Below are positions 50,801-59,685 of a stretch of 64,000 bases of DNA, in pieces. Every line of letters starts with the position of its first letter. The stretch's first letter is position 1. Source of the DNA: Schistosoma haematobium (taxonomy: Eukaryota > Platyhelminthes > Trematoda > Strigeidida > Schistosomatidae); assembly GCF_000699445.3 (NCBI RefSeq), contig NC_067196.1:76994364-77058363 (forward strand), in the 5' to 3' direction. The notes below the pieces were generated by a model. That model saw nothing but the letters and a program-made list of their open reading frames with translations. It made no database searches and was not told the DNA's origin. The translations under genes and the position numbers were made by a program.

Positions 50801-51557
50801 CTTATACCAATCACAAATGGATCTATATACTTCTGAAGTAATAGTCAGATGAATTTATGAGTTTAAATGCACCAGATATAACATGTACACCGTGAGAACG
50901 GATACGAAAGCATCTACATGGTTTTCTATGAGAATGTACCATTTTTTCAGTTACGTCACCTTTTGATTTGATTTTATATACCACAGGGATTGACTCATGA
51001 CGTTAATTGGAAATTCATGTCACCTGGGTGACTTGATTATGTTGTCAGTCATTTTCAAAAATCGTTTTCATCCATTCTGTTTCAATTACTATTTATGACA
51101 TATCATATGTTAAGTCATCTGTTCAACATATGAGTACTACTCAATCTTAACAATAATGTTGGATATGTTGTGCCCCCACCCATGTTTCATTTCGTATTTT
51201 TCTAAATCTTTTTGAACTTAGCTTCACTTGCTACGGTATGGAAAACTTCGTTTATAACAATGGTATTAACTGTAACTGTGATATTTACATACTTGATTTT
51301 TCCGCATATTTAATTTTTAAAATGATAAACTGCTACTTATTTTCTATGATCACTACGCATTTTATTAGTATGATCTCAAACAGGTTAGTTTATACTTGAA
51401 AGTTATAATTACACATTTCTCATAAATAGTACATTTAGATAAACAATGAAAAACAATACTCACTGTCCAATGTTCGATTGAGTTCACATTCATTTTTTAC
51501 TTTTTCTTGAAGTATCTCAGCCTCTTTTAGAGACAATATAGTAATTTCGGAGGCTTC
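24045..51557 (-). CDS. Class B1 (secretin-family) GPCR, PTH-receptor-like; ten exons, 5' end missing
   Basis: Plasma-membrane receptor expected to bind a peptide hormone and signal through G proteins. Joining ten exons (listed separately) gives about 478 residues. Residues 1-118 form the extracellular hormone-receptor domain with six cysteines (24, 43, 52, 66, 83, 110), the SCWPPT and PCPSH motifs, and N-glycosylation sites NRT, NIT and NYS. TM1 to TM7 follow with class B signatures: RLRCTRNNLHLNLF at the TM1-TM2 junction, ICK at TM3, EALYLH, QCWDL in loop 2, LLKSTSVLV in TM6 and AFQGSFVAILLCFINKEV in TM7. The cytoplasmic tail is about 90 residues, Ser/Arg rich. LLKST, CWDL and the TM7 block resemble vertebrate PTH receptors most, but diuretic-hormone, PDF or calcitonin types cannot be excluded by eye. 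Intron phases agree at every junction except HRM/TM1. No signal-peptide exon was found, so the model is 5' incomplete. The introns are full of retroelements. Confidence 0.93.
25383..25424 (-). CDS. GPCR exon: TM7 (14 codons)
   Basis: A 42-base exon between a GATTTTCAG acceptor and a GTAAGT donor, encoding GSFVAILLCFINKE. With AFQ before and VISEF after, it recreates the family motif FQG-x-FVA-x-x-x-CF-x-N-x-EV. Phase 0 at both sides. Confidence 0.92.
25425..27517 (-). other. Receptor intron between the TM6 and TM7 exons
   Basis: Contains the RTE fragment 26640-27185. The rest is AT-rich and unremarkable. Confidence 0.8.
26640..27185 (-). pseudogene. RTE-clade fragment, subfamily B, inside a receptor intron
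   Basis: On the minus strand it reads IIFDGETLEDVETYSYV, then a decayed AKAR region and LSRQFYYKEMKLEDILQPSS. About 130 bases (26775-26905) are nearly identical, in inverse orientation, to 31245-31375. Ends before the tail. Confidence 0.8.
27518..27677 (-). CDS. GPCR exon: TM6, extracellular loop 3, start of TM7
   Basis: Acceptor AATTTATAG, donor GTAAAC. Reads TLLKSTSVLVIVFGLYHLFL, an extracellular loop, then KLYYEQIMEAFQ. LLKSTxVL is typical of TM6 in class B receptors. The usual Pro in the P-L-x-G motif is absent: the sequence is IVFG. Confidence 0.93.
28197..28625. mobile_element. Two facing, degenerate hammerhead SINE copies
   Basis: 28197-28425 is a reversed copy (tail at left, lead at right). 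28441-28625 is a forward copy beginning with the A-box region (GGCTCAGTAGTATAGAGG). Ribozyme cores and B boxes are heavily mutated. Confidence 0.6.
28715..29092 (+). mobile_element. LTR-like element fragment
   Basis: Aligns along its length with 45610-46000. Features are a TATA-like TATATAAATAAGTG, TTGTGTTCTTACTTCCGCGT, GTGATGGGCGATTGCGACAT and an end at ATAACA. Compared with the other copy it lacks about 35 bases after the TATA region. The 5' boundary was not found. Confidence 0.6.
30916..31001 (-). CDS. GPCR exon: TM5 end and intracellular loop 3
   Basis: Acceptor TACATACAG, donor GTATGT. Reads FNLAFFINLLRVIFNKTQSQ and PMSDAKRL, ending with two bases of an Arg codon. FINLLRV corresponds to the FINIIRI end of TM5 in the family, and the basic loop 3 is a G-protein contact. 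With the next exon it sums to 246 bases, phase 0 to phase 0. Confidence 0.92.
31105..31690 (+). pseudogene. RTE-clade fragment, subfamily B
   Basis: Forward copy from the GNSDAEVK-like segment to the tail (GCGTAAGTAAGTAAGTA). Frameshifts and stops throughout. Inverse partner of 26640-27185. Confidence 0.82.
32885..33100 (-). mobile_element. Hammerhead SINE copy with good promoter box
   Basis: On the minus strand the B box GGTTCGAAACCCGC and the A-box region are well kept. The ribozyme has GAAAC and stem II GTCCC...AGAC but CTAAAGAG in place of CTGANGAG. Variant tail (GATTGAGATCATGAATC). Confidence 0.8.
35157..35296 (-). CDS. GPCR exon: TM4, extracellular loop 2, start of TM5
   Basis: Acceptor TTCTTCTTAG, donor GTGAGT. 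Reads SLPILVITVWVLLRIFVTT, then GDQCWDLDIGSGSP and RILLIVYPAIIML. The CW pair in loop 2 is the class B hallmark and CWDL recalls PTH receptors. The phases match both neighbours. Confidence 0.93.
35486..35705. repeat. Foldback repeat in a receptor intron
   Basis: 35486-35550 (AACCCTGGACCTAGGTTTCG ... GGTGTGCCTGT) is the inverse of 35640-35705 (ACAGGTACACCTTGCTGACG ... CTAGGTTCAGGG). The 86-codon minus frame 35462-35722 arises from this repeat. Confidence 0.7.
36180..36372. mobile_element. Short foldback element (GAGCTGGATGG family)
   Basis: Left: TGATGGAGTTTTGTTCCCTG and AGCTGGATGGTTTGATTGTG. Right: CACGACCAAACCATCTAGC and TCAGAGAACAAAACTCCATC, the inverse. Spacer about 70 bases. Confidence 0.7.
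37600..38032. mobile_element. Sm-alpha hammerhead SINE, head-to-head pair
   Basis: 37600-37920 is a reversed unit (minus core CTGGCGAG, A6 changed). 37921-38032 is a forward part with CGGACGAGTTCC, AATAGGACGAAACGCGC and CTGGATTCCACTGCTAGC (U4 changed). The two ribozymes are inverted copies about 150 bases apart. Confidence 0.82.
38335..38585 (+). pseudogene. RTE-clade 3' fragment
   Basis: Contains the AAGGCAAGCCTTAACTGTC, GGCAAAAGGAAAAGAG and GGACATAATTTGCCGGAGAA blocks that match the end of the RTE ORF, then GTAAGCAAGTATGT. The reverse-strand frame 38426-38647 is a shadow of it. Confidence 0.65.
38902..39058 (-). CDS. GPCR exon: TM3 and intracellular loop 2
   Basis: Acceptor TTTTAAG, donor GTAAGT. 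Reads IICKVFTTLHVFTIEATYSW, then VLMEALYLHNSVLVHVMHES and the start of TM4 (FILYASIGW). The ICK cysteine is the partner of the loop 2 cysteine in class B receptors, and E-x-LYLH is the conserved end of TM3. Confidence 0.93.
39059..40841 (-). other. Receptor intron between the TM2 and TM3 exons
   Basis: Only a short repeat terminus (39145-39175) was recognised. Confidence 0.8.
39145..39175 (+). repeat. Terminal fragment of a dispersed repeat
   Basis: GGTGAGACTATAATTTATGG is shared, in inverse orientation, with the right end of 42550-42835. Confidence 0.45.
40842..40944 (-). CDS. GPCR exon: intracellular loop 1 and TM2
   Basis: Acceptor TTATTTACAG, donor GTAGGT. Reads RLRCTRNNLHLNLFSAILL then RCVLHFIKHAADGQG. 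The R-L-x-CTRN-x-H-x-x-LF block is the class B family signature at the start of TM2. The exon ends in phase 0 and the following extracellular loop 1 is short. Confidence 0.93.
41085..41150 (+). repeat. RTE-clade 3' terminus remnant
   Basis: Only the last bases and tail: AGAGTAACAGGTGTAAGTAA followed by GTAAGTAAATAAGTGAG. Confidence 0.6.
41697..42155. mobile_element. Hammerhead SINE, full reversed unit plus forward 3' end
   Basis: 41697-42060 is a long reversed copy from tail to lead (B box GGTTCGAATCTCGC on the minus strand; core TTGAGGAG, one base off). It runs directly into a forward 3' end at about 42060, entering inside the ribozyme at GACGAAACGG. Both outer ends are the same terminal sequence (TATCAGATGGGTTTTG at left; its reverse complement decayed at right). 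Confidence 0.8.
42550..42835 (-). repeat. Dispersed repeat, longer copy
   Basis: On the minus strand it begins TGGTGAGACTATAATTTATG (shared with 39145) and ends around ACCTAGTTAATAGG. No coding frame; class unknown. Confidence 0.4.
43806..44560 (-). mobile_element. Hammerhead SINE split by a solo LTR
   Basis: 43806-43901 and 44438-44560 are the two halves of one reversed copy (ACCTGGAAGAAATAGACGG before, TTTTGTCCTAGTACGGGAC after). The LTR at 43902-44437 interrupts the ribozyme region. Removing the LTR and one copy of the 5-bp duplication restores the family order. Confidence 0.75.
43902..44437 (+). mobile_element. Solo LTR with GTAGT target duplication
   Basis: Starts TGTTATATCC and ends GTCATAACA. 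GTAGT flanks it at 43897-43901 and 44438-44442. It shares the TTTTATGGTACGTTGTGG block and a TATATAAAC box with the LTR at 22821, so both belong to one family. It sits inside a SINE. Confidence 0.87.
44590..45117 (+). pseudogene. Penelope-like element: GIY-YIG endonuclease end
   Basis: LNFKGDEVANTINRRLNTAL at 44646-44710, then a frameshift. 44813 onward reads YKFTCTCQSSYIGRTERRAY, the GIY-YIG core, then FFEHVPKNLRTRE, TKHLLDTGHQ and LLKFAEAVAIRRQKPDLC, ending at the TGA at 45115-45117. The nuclease domain is intact to its end; the reverse transcriptase is missing. Confidence 0.9.
45481..45540 (+). ncRNA. Hammerhead-ribozyme-like motif downstream of the Penelope-like ORF
   Basis: Core CTGACGA at 45492-45498 and GAAA at 45507-45510. 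Stem I pairs AGCAG (45487-45491) with CTGCT (45531-45535). Stem III pairs ATAA (45510-45513) with TTAT (45526-45529), topped by the palindrome ATGAATTCAT. Predicted cleavage is after U45530. Stem II has a single good pair, so it is probably weak or dead. A relative lies at 6060-6110. Confidence 0.45.
45610..46000 (+). mobile_element. LTR-like element fragment
   Basis: Second copy of the 28715-29092 sequence (ATTACTTCCG at left, TGTATAAATAAGTG, TTGTGTTCTTACTTTCACG, CGACATAACA). The 65-codon frame 45832-46029 falls within it and is not taken as a gene. Confidence 0.6.
46328..46422 (-). CDS. GPCR exon: TM1
   Basis: Acceptor GGTTATAG, donor GTAAGC. Reads IHLPIIQTSVFYGYAIS followed by the hydrophobic MILLLIATGIILRF, the first membrane helix. 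It ends with two bases that complete the Arg codon of the next exon (FR|RLRCTR). An in-frame stop lies directly before the acceptor, which fixes the exon start. Confidence 0.9.
47542..47805 (-). CDS. GPCR exon: hormone-receptor (HRM) domain
   Basis: Acceptor TTTTCTAG, donor GTATAT. The exon encodes EYCLTEFDSVSCWPPTKGG, then IPCPSH, YRPCN, IVWKFD and NYSDC, which is the C-x-CW-P-PCP-C-G/W-NYxxC pattern of the HRM domain. The upstream phase joins exactly (one base from the previous exon plus AG). The annotated donor leaves one extra base, while the next exon reads in phase 0. A weaker GTTGGT donor four bases earlier would restore the frame. Confidence 0.93.
47866..47893. repeat. (TA)n microsatellite
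   Basis: About 13 TA units, just upstream (on the minus strand) of the HRM exon. Confidence 0.9.
47884..48110 (+). other. Compositionally odd segment with LTR-end features
   Basis: After an (AT)n run come pyrimidine-rich CTCGC repeats (GTTCGCTCGCTCATTC), an AATAAA, then ACACAGTTGGTGCGTTATCT, which recalls an LTR end followed by a primer-binding site. No second copy in the window. Weak case. Confidence 0.25.
49070..49215 (+). repeat. Interspersed repeat with CACGAAACGTC segment
   Basis: GAGTCACGAAACGTCAGAAA followed by TAATTTTTCTACTCATTGGG, then a remnant of the later part. Confidence 0.5.
50222..50385 (+). repeat. Interspersed repeat, same family
   Basis: ACAAAATGTCAGAAATAA, CCATTGGGATATAACAAAAT, ATGCTCAATTTATTTGAAAC in order. 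The frame 50268-50462 mostly overlaps it. Confidence 0.5.
51464..51557 (-). CDS. GPCR exon: N-terminal extracellular segment
   Basis: The exon follows a TTTTTTAG acceptor and ends at a GTGAGT donor. It encodes 31 residues plus one base, EASEITILSL...NECELNRTLD, probably a helix. The single cysteine is the first of the six in the hormone-binding domain, and NRT is a glycosylation site. It starts in phase 0, so the missing upstream signal-peptide exon should end in phase 0. Confidence 0.85.
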
Positions 51558-51784
51558 CTAAAAAACAAATTAAAAATGAATTTACTGAATTGACTGGAAA
51601 CTGGATGATATCTTCGCTTGGTAATAATCGACAAATAATAAGGAAAGGAACTAAAGAAGTGGCATAAGAATGATCTCATTGGAATCATTTCACATCTCAA
51701 ATGTAAAAAGCTATCCTTCTCTTAAAACAATCTATGAGTTGATTATCTGTTAAATTTCATCGAAATTATAAACCGAGCAAATTT

Positions 51785-52210
51785 ATATAACTATTGAAAA
51801 CCTGGAAGCATTTCACGACTGTTTTGATCTAGCATAAAACTCCTCGGCAGAGTGCATTCACAACCCCTCGACTGGGAATTAAATCCAGGACCTCTATCGG
51901 CTGCGAAAGGTTAACCACTAGACTACGAAGCCGATAACTAATGGTTTACATTTCTAAATTCATACAATTTATTATATTGCGCGATAATCTTTTATAGCTT
52001 GAAGTGAATAAATACTTCGCAACCAACATGGTTCAACACCACTTGTCATGGCTTCGTACTCGAACCTTGGAGACACAGGATTTCTCGGGTTTGGTTCGCA
52101 ACTGGGGGATCGTGGACACTCAATCCTGAGAAGTGTCATACTAGGATAAAATAGTCGTCCAGTTACTTTGAATCGATTACTGATTTTGGTGAGATTCAAC
52201 AACCTCCACA
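51785..52210. mobile_element. Two degenerate facing SINE copies
   Basis: 51785-51945 is reversed (GAAAACCTGGAAGC at left, A-box remnant at right). 52010-52210 is a forward decayed copy with CCTGAGAAG, GATAAAAT and GTCGTCCAGT remnants of the ribozyme. Low identity to the consensus. Confidence 0.55.
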
Positions 52211-52724
52211 ACCTGATACTGAGAATCGTTGTTTATTTATACCTCAGTAAGTTCGTTCTTTTAACTGTCATGAGAACCTCCCCATTTTGGGGATAACGTG
52301 AATTATATATGGCATTATATATAAAACGTCATAACTCTGGTATTTCTGATACGAATGTTATAATATCACTTTTCATTTGAATGTTTTCACTAATAAGAAG
52401 TATCAATGTCTGTTTATCTTGTTTTCTTAATTCTCGGTTTTACTTAAAACATCTATTTCGGTATCGTTGATCAGCTCGTGGTAATCTTAAGCTTCTTGCT
52501 TCACAACTGATTATATCTTCAAGGTATTTCAAAACTATTAGGCTTTTTAAAGTAGGATGAAACAATATTATCCAGACACTGTAAATAAGTAACAGTCTAG
52601 TTGAATCATAACTATGATTTACTGCAAGACTAGGTAGAAAGCACTTTTTGAAACAAAATAAAATGTAGTGATTTGTGAAAGAGCTATCTTTTTAGCCGGT
52701 TGATTCTCATAGATGTACAGTCAT

Positions 52725-52815
52725 AATGATAAACGGTAGTAGGTATCATTACCAAGGTTTGACTTGATAATTTTGAATAAAATTGTGCATTGGGTAGATT
52801 GTTATAAATACATTA
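52725..52815 (-). repeat. Interspersed repeat, same family, reversed
   Basis: GGTATCATTACCAAGGTTTG and TTGATAATTTTGAATAAAAT are the reversed 3' part of the family. Confidence 0.5.
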
Positions 52816-53034
52816 ATTTATTGGTAAACGGTAGTGTTCATTGATAATAATATTTCGTTGAACATGGTAACAAAAGGGAGGAATAAACTAAGTACAAAAG
52901 TGTTATTCTGCATAAGCTCCTAAAAAGGCTGATTTTAAGTTCGTGCAAATCCGTTAATCATACCACATTATTAAGATAAAGAATAGGGATCATGAAAATC
53001 GATGAAGGGTTACGCAAGACCATGCATCGATTTA

Positions 53035-53225
53035 AGTTAGACATTAACACCGTTGGATACCGGTTCAGTGGTTTAAGAGTTAAATGTTCGTATGCGAGTC
53101 CTGCGTGCGTAGTTGTGGATATGCACTGCTGAAAAGCCCCATACTAGAACGAAACGGCCGTCCACTACTTCCAGGTTTTTAATGGTGGTCTAGCTTAGAT
53201 CAACTCGTGAATTCAACTGTGAATT
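53035..53225 (+). mobile_element. Hammerhead SINE copy
   Basis: Forward copy beginning in the lead (GTTAGACATTAACACCGTTG). The A-box region is kept and the B box deleted. Ribozyme region: stem I GCACTG, core CTGAAAAG (G8 to A), GAAACGGCCGTC intact. Confidence 0.75.
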
Positions 53226-55234
53226 TAATTACTTTAAAAAATAAATTTGAGTGTTGAAATTGAATGTAACCAGAAAACAAATAGAAAAGAATATATGTCC
53301 GTTAAGTCAAAAAATAGGGAAGAAGAGTTGATGGTGCTACAGAATGAAAAGATATGGTCATAGTTTACGAATGACTGAATTATTTTCTTTAGATATAGTC
53401 TTAAATGCACTTAAGATTTTTAATCTATGGAAGGAAGAAGGAAATTCTATCTTTGCTTTCTATTGATTAATTGATGTCTTTCAATAATGAATTTATTTAG
53501 ACAGAATGATTTGTATCTATTTATTGGATTCCGTATCGACCATCTGCTAAGTTTTTACAATTGTGCATTTTATTAATGTTTATTCATTCTGAGAAAAACC
53601 ACCATTGAGCGATTAATACTTATACATGACCATATCAATCGATTAATGGAAACTGAGTTCATCATCTACGAAAGATAATCACTTGAAAGTTAATTTTAAG
53701 AAAAATTTTCAAGTTAGACATCCATAGACATCCTTTTTAATGTGTATTTAACTATGTCATCTTTAAATAGACATTCGTCAATGCTATTAACTTTGGCAAT
53801 AAAGTTATTGGTTTTCTATTTTTTAAGACATGGGCTTCTTGTCTTATCAGTGTATATTGGACGTGATTCATTTTCGATAAATATCTAAATACATTTTATT
53901 AATTGAACTGTTTCATGTCACAAATGAAGTTTGAAATGATTGTAAACAAAACTTTCCATGCAACTACTTATAAAAATTATATATAACTATTTATAGATTA
54001 ACATTAAAGAATGTAAGTAACCTCCAAATCAGTAAAATAATCAACTGGAAAGATTTATAGGCCATTGCTTTAAGATAGTTTGCTTCATTCATTTAAAATG
54101 AGTGTATATACCGTACATGGGGTGTCGAGTCATTCAGACTAGTGACTGATCAAATTCGATCAGGATTAATATGTACTTAATATACATGATATTGTTCATT
54201 ACTCAGTGATCAAACATTTGCCAACAATATGTATGGTAAACTATGTATCGATTAGGCTTTATTCGTTCATATAGTCAACTATTTCCACAAAAACTCTGTC
54301 AATGTCATTTATTAACATTTATAAGCTGGTTATTGTGTAAACCAAAGAGAAATTTATGTAAAAGAATTATTTTCTGAAATATGAATAGTTTTGTCTATAT
54401 CAAGGAATGTTTAAAATCACATTTAAAATGATCGTTTAATTATTGAAAAAGTCTTTCCTGTTAATATACAGTTGAGAAAGGTGTTGCTTGTCAGTATAGA
54501 TTTCCTATTTGATTAAACTTAGGAGATAAGCTGAAAAGCTTGTTTTCACATAGCTAATTAAAGATTGAAATAATATCAAAAGTCGTACAAAACTTTGTTC
54601 GGATTTAGTATTTAACACCTTGCTATTATTTATTCAAATTATATATGGCATAGCAACTAAGTGGTGTACTGTTAGTTGCCGTGTCAACTATCTCAAATGT
54701 TAACCGAGATGAAATTGCATTATCTGCTAAAGTTTTGATTAAAAATTCATAGTCAATATTATGTGTAAAATGATGATTCAAGATTTCACTTTCATATAAA
54801 AGCAACATTTTGAAGTAGTAAAAAAAGTAACACTTGAGAATATTAGTTTATACTCATAAGAAAAGCATCATTATTATGAATTAATTCACATGTTTAAATG
54901 ATTTTCTTTTAACGTTATACTTTGAATTTATTTTGCAGAACTGAGAAGAATAAAATGGTTTGACAAGAATGACTTGTATTTATAAAGAATATTTCATTTA
55001 CTCCAAGCATAATCGATCGATGATGTAAACATATAGAAGACATTTGTTAAACATATATTTTGTCAAATCCATTGTAATGTTTGTTGCATACAGCCACTAG
55101 ACTAACAAGATTATTCGATAACAAGGATATAGTATCAAAAGTCTTTAAATACAAACAATTATCTTGGTGATCATATCAGAGATGTACAATATCTTACATT
55201 GTAAATGATTTGGTTAAGTTAAATAGCTTTTCGT
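53226..55234. other. No gene or repeat seen
   Basis: The minus frame 54626-54808 has no splice support or signal peptide and was not linked to the receptor. Confidence 0.5.
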
Positions 55235-55395
55235 TATCGGTATCCATTACCAAGGTTCGACTTGATAGTTTCAAATAAATTGATTAAGGAGTTAATAATA
55301 AATATATTTTTGTTATATCCAAATGAATAGAAAAATTACTCTGAAGAAATAGCTTCAATGAAGTTATGAAACATCAGAAATACAATTTATTATTA
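55235..55395. repeat. Interspersed repeat, inverted junction
   Basis: Reversed 3' part (TACCAAGGTTCGACTTGATA ... GTTATATCC) followed directly by a forward 5' part (TCTGAAGAAATAGC, ATGAAACATCAGAAA). Confidence 0.5.
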
Positions 55396-56069
55396 GCTTT
55401 TCATTATACTTTCAATAATCAATCGAATTTTTTATAAACGTCCATTTATATTGTTATTGATATATTAGTAATAACAAGTAATATAATAAAAGGACAATAA
55501 AGAAATTCATTATAATATGAATACATTTCTTATTATATCAATACATAGTTTGTCAATCAATAATAAAACTTAATACATTAACAATACACGCAACAATTCT
55601 ATTTTTTAAATGTTTATTATAAAAGATCTAATAGTTCAATTTAACTTAAAAAAAGTATAAGAAGAAGACGAAGAAGGAACAAAACCCATTCTTAAAAGGT
55701 CATTTTAACTACCTTAGAAATTTAATCCATTTTATATCTTAATCATTACATATAGCCGTCAATCTAGTTAGTGTTTTTGTTGTTTGTTATTTCTTTTTTC
55801 AATTTTACAATTCTTAATTATTTATATTGAATTTTGATATGGAATCGGAGAGGAGCAGAATAAAGCCTAAAGTGATATATTTTCAATTATCTTACTAGAT
55901 AAATTGTTTTAATGGTACTTAGTTATTCAATTGGTAGTCAGTTTGTTATAAGCATATAGTTCACTACCAACTGAGGTTTCTTTTTTATCTGTTTCATATG
56001 TTATCGGAGTTTATGAATTATAAATGAATATGTGTTTTTCTCCTTTCATCAATTATTGACAATTACAAT

Positions 56070-56485
56070 TATTTTAATAGTTGAGATTATGAGTCAATTG
56101 AAGCTAGATCGCCATGAAAAGCTGGAAGCACCAGACGGCCGTTTCGTTGTATTGTGGAATTCCTCAACAGTGTGCACGCACGAGGATCAAACACAGAACC
56201 TATCGGTTTCGCACGCGAACGCCTAACCTCCAGACCCGCCAGAATCCAACGGTGTTAGTGTCTAACTTCAACTAATCCACGAAATTGAGCGACACATCCA
56301 CCATTGTTATCAGTGAGTTGTTATCTCAAAACAAACTCGGTTGAACTCCATTGGTCATGGCTTTATATAATGGGACGAAACAGCTATCTAGTGCTTCCAG
56401 GTATTCCATGGTGGTCTAGCTTCAATTGACTCATGATCTCAGCTATCAACTTGCTACAATATTCACAAAACCCCCTTTGATACTA
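56070..56485. mobile_element. Hammerhead SINE, full reversed unit plus forward 3' end
   Basis: Same layout as the element at 41697-42155. A reversed copy (core TTGAGGAA) continues into its 5' lead, then joins at about 56370 a forward 3' end that enters inside the ribozyme (GGGACGAAACAG). The right end closes with CACAAAACCCCCTTTGATAC. Confidence 0.75.
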
Positions 56486-57805
56486 ATTACAATTATGTTT
56501 CGAATAAATTCTTCAGTATAATCAGATAGGGGATTGGCCATTTTGGTTAATTCGTACGAAACATCACTTCATTTAGATCAAAATTTTGAACAACTATAAT
56601 ATATATATAACTTTTCATTTATACATATTTACTTAATGAATTTAATAATACCGACGATCATACTATAAAGTTAGTTCTTTTTTTTCAAAGAACGAATTCA
56701 GAAAACAATTTGTCTATAGTTAAATAATTGTTAATAGGTGTGTCATTATATAACATTATGTTTCAGGCATATCAATCTTCTTAAGATTTGAATTATAATT
56801 GATAATTGATTAGGATAGTTTACACTGGTATATATAGTTACGAAGATGAATACGATTTCGTTTCTATGTAAAAATTTATCTCGCATTTTATATTATTATT
56901 GTCATGAAATCTTAACAATAAATTATGATAAAAGGTGAGAGAAAACAAAGTGAATAATGAAGTACAGCATGTGATAACCAAGCTGGAGTAGGTTAAAGGT
57001 ATAATTAGTGATAATAATAATAATAACAGGGAGATTAATTTGAATATTTTTTTTTATTTTCATTGTATTTTGTCACTGTTAATATGTTAGTTTAGTTTCA
57101 TATTTTAAAGACTAAACACATTTTAACTGGATTCTAGAAAAAAAGTAATCACTGAATTTAGCAACGTCTTTTAACGCGGAACAATCATGTTAACTTTTTT
57201 AGAATCATTAGATGTAGGTTTATTGTCCTATTCTAAGATCCTTGAAATAAAGACTTAAGACAATATTAAAAAAAGATATAATTGAAATTTACTTTGGATC
57301 TTTGTTTTATGATTTCATAAAATTATGGGTTATATGAAAGTTGTTCACTATGTCAGATATAAGTATTGATTTTGATAAGATAGTATTTGAATGTTCACAA
57401 TAAAGAATTCTAAAGTCACACTTTGATGATATGTTCAGTTAAGAATGTGAACGTTTTTACAAATAGATAAACAGTTGCCATTCACTTTATATTCGATGCA
57501 TGATGGTATTTTATATACAGACACGAAGGTTGAAAGCTGACGTATGAAATACAGTACATAATATGATACAGGTATTCTAACAGATTGATAAGTTATAAAT
57601 GTTATCCATCTTTCACTACGTGTAATGTGTTGATCTCATTTATCAAAATATATATCAATCAGTAAAGTATAGATGTATATCAGTACCAATATAACTGATC
57701 CAAGTTTAACTAATTAAATACAAGCTGTATTATTGATGTGTAAGAGCTGTTGATGCATCCCGGTACTCTTAACTTTTTTTATTATGAAATGTATGTTACT
57801 TATAT

Positions 57806-57873
57806 TTTACCGATGCTTCTAGGTTTTCCATTGTGGTCTAACTTCAATTGAATCATGATTTCAACTATTAAAA
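57806..57873 (+). mobile_element. Hammerhead SINE 3'-tail fragment
   Basis: Only the tail is present: GATGCTTCTAGGTTTTCC, then GTGGTCTAACTTCAATTG and ATGATTTCAACTATT. Confidence 0.6.
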
Positions 57874-58349
57874 AATGGTCAGTTTAAATGTTAGAAAAAT
57901 GAAAAATTGAAAATTATTCAAAATTAAAACACAATGTACGGTGCTGATTGAACAAACAAAACAATTTCCCATTATTATAAAACTTAACTGAAAAATATTT
58001 GTATGAAATATATTCGGCAGAATAATGATATAAATATATTTAAACTCGTGTAATCTTTTGTTGTTATCGTTTGCACTGTATAACCGAACATTGAGATCCT
58101 TCTATTAAATCATCATGTCTATTCATTGCACATATATCTTAATGGGTTTAACGCTTAATATAAATTATACAATTGTATAGCTTGATTGTTATTTCATTGG
58201 AAAGAGATCCCTACGCTAAACTCTGTAATGATATAAACCAGAGTTTAATTCATTTTAAAAGTTAAAAATGATTTTCTAGTATTAACTTGTATAATGATTT
58301 TATTTAAGTGTAAATTAGTACTAGTGGAAAATAATGAAAAGCAATTAGA

Positions 58350-58650
58350 TATTTGTAATTTCAATGGTTGAGATCATGAGTCAATAAAAGCTAAATCACT
58401 ATTTAAAACTTGGAAGTACTGGACGGCCGTTTCAACCTATTGCAGATCTCCTCGGTAGTGCGCATCCACGAGCCCGCCTGGCGGGATTCGAATCCAGGAC
58501 CTATCAGTCTCGTGCGTGGGCGCTTAAACTCTAGACCAATGAGCCAGCCGTCCAGTGCCTCAAGGTTTTCCATGGTAGTCTAGCTTCAATTGACTCATGA
58601 TCTCAACCATTGAAATTATTATAATATCCACAAAAAACCCTTTAGGTATT
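58350..58650. mobile_element. Hammerhead SINE foldback copy
   Basis: A reversed copy at left (B box GGATTCGAATCC region good, core CCGAGGAG) joins at about 58545 a forward tail (CCGTCCAGTGCCTC onward). Outer ends are inverted copies of each other. Confidence 0.75.
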
Positions 58651-59478
58651 TGTAAATTAGAAAGATTACTTTGATATTTAAACATAATATATGCAATTAC
58701 AAAACTTTACAACTATGCTTTATTGTTTGATTTTATTCAACATCTCATGTGTTAAGTATGAATGTTAATTGATTTAATATATATCGATGTTAAGTAATTA
58801 TCATTATAACAGCTTTCTTCTTATATCAATCGATGAATAGAAAAAGAGGGAAACTTGATTCTCGTTACATTGACCAAATTAGTTCTACTTATTTTAAATA
58901 TATTCACATTGAGAAAAACCGAATTATACATGATGAAATATGTAAAACAATGACTGACATATATACATATGTCTACTTCGTAAACAATATAGAAGTATGC
59001 ACTATCTCACCGAAGAAAAAAAACATAATGATGAAACCAGTAAGCTTTTGTAATGAAGCAGTTCAAATAATAAGAACAATGACATTTAAATTTAAGCGTG
59101 GATGACCAAATTAAGAAAAAAACAGGATTGTTGAATGATAAGCGTAACATTCTTTTAGATTAAATAAAGTATTATAAATAAATAGACTCATGCCATAGTG
59201 ATTAATTACGAATAACGTTTCAAGATAAAAATTAACGATTATAAACGTTAATAGTTCTGTTTGTTGTTAACTAACGGATTACCAAAACGTATGGTTACTT
59301 ATAGTATCCATTGTTAATTGTAAGTATCTAAGATTATAAAACTTCAGAAATTATTTAAATGACACTAAAAATAAAAAAAAATAATTTTCTTACATTCCTA
59401 AATGATATAAATCAGTTTGCCTGCACAAGACTAAATAAACAGGAAGTAAACTCCATTAGGTTAACTCTAAACTTCAAA

Positions 59479-59480
<2 letters not shown>

Positions 59481-59524
<44 letters not shown>
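59481..59524. repeat. (AT)n microsatellite
   Basis: About 22 AT units. Confidence 0.95.
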
Positions 59525-59525
<1 letters not shown>

Positions 59526-59685
59526 CTCAATATCCACGCGATTATTTTAAAAACCCAAATAAACGACATTCGCAAGACAAAATTATTTAATTTTCAGAGG
59601 TTTCTGAGCTAAAAAAAAGTCATAATAAAAAGAATGTTTGGTGTATGAAGGGAGTTATATTTTTAATTAATCCTTTTCATGGACA

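Larger units (their letters stand above)
47806..51463 (-). other. Receptor intron upstream of the HRM exon
   Basis: Holds a TA run, the odd 47884-48110 segment and two interspersed repeats (49070, 50222). The remainder is AT-rich without features. Confidence 0.7.

Noticed and set aside
54626..54808. Candidate 5' exon of the receptor
   Set aside because: No signal peptide, no phase-0 donor after it, and an internal stop ends the frame.
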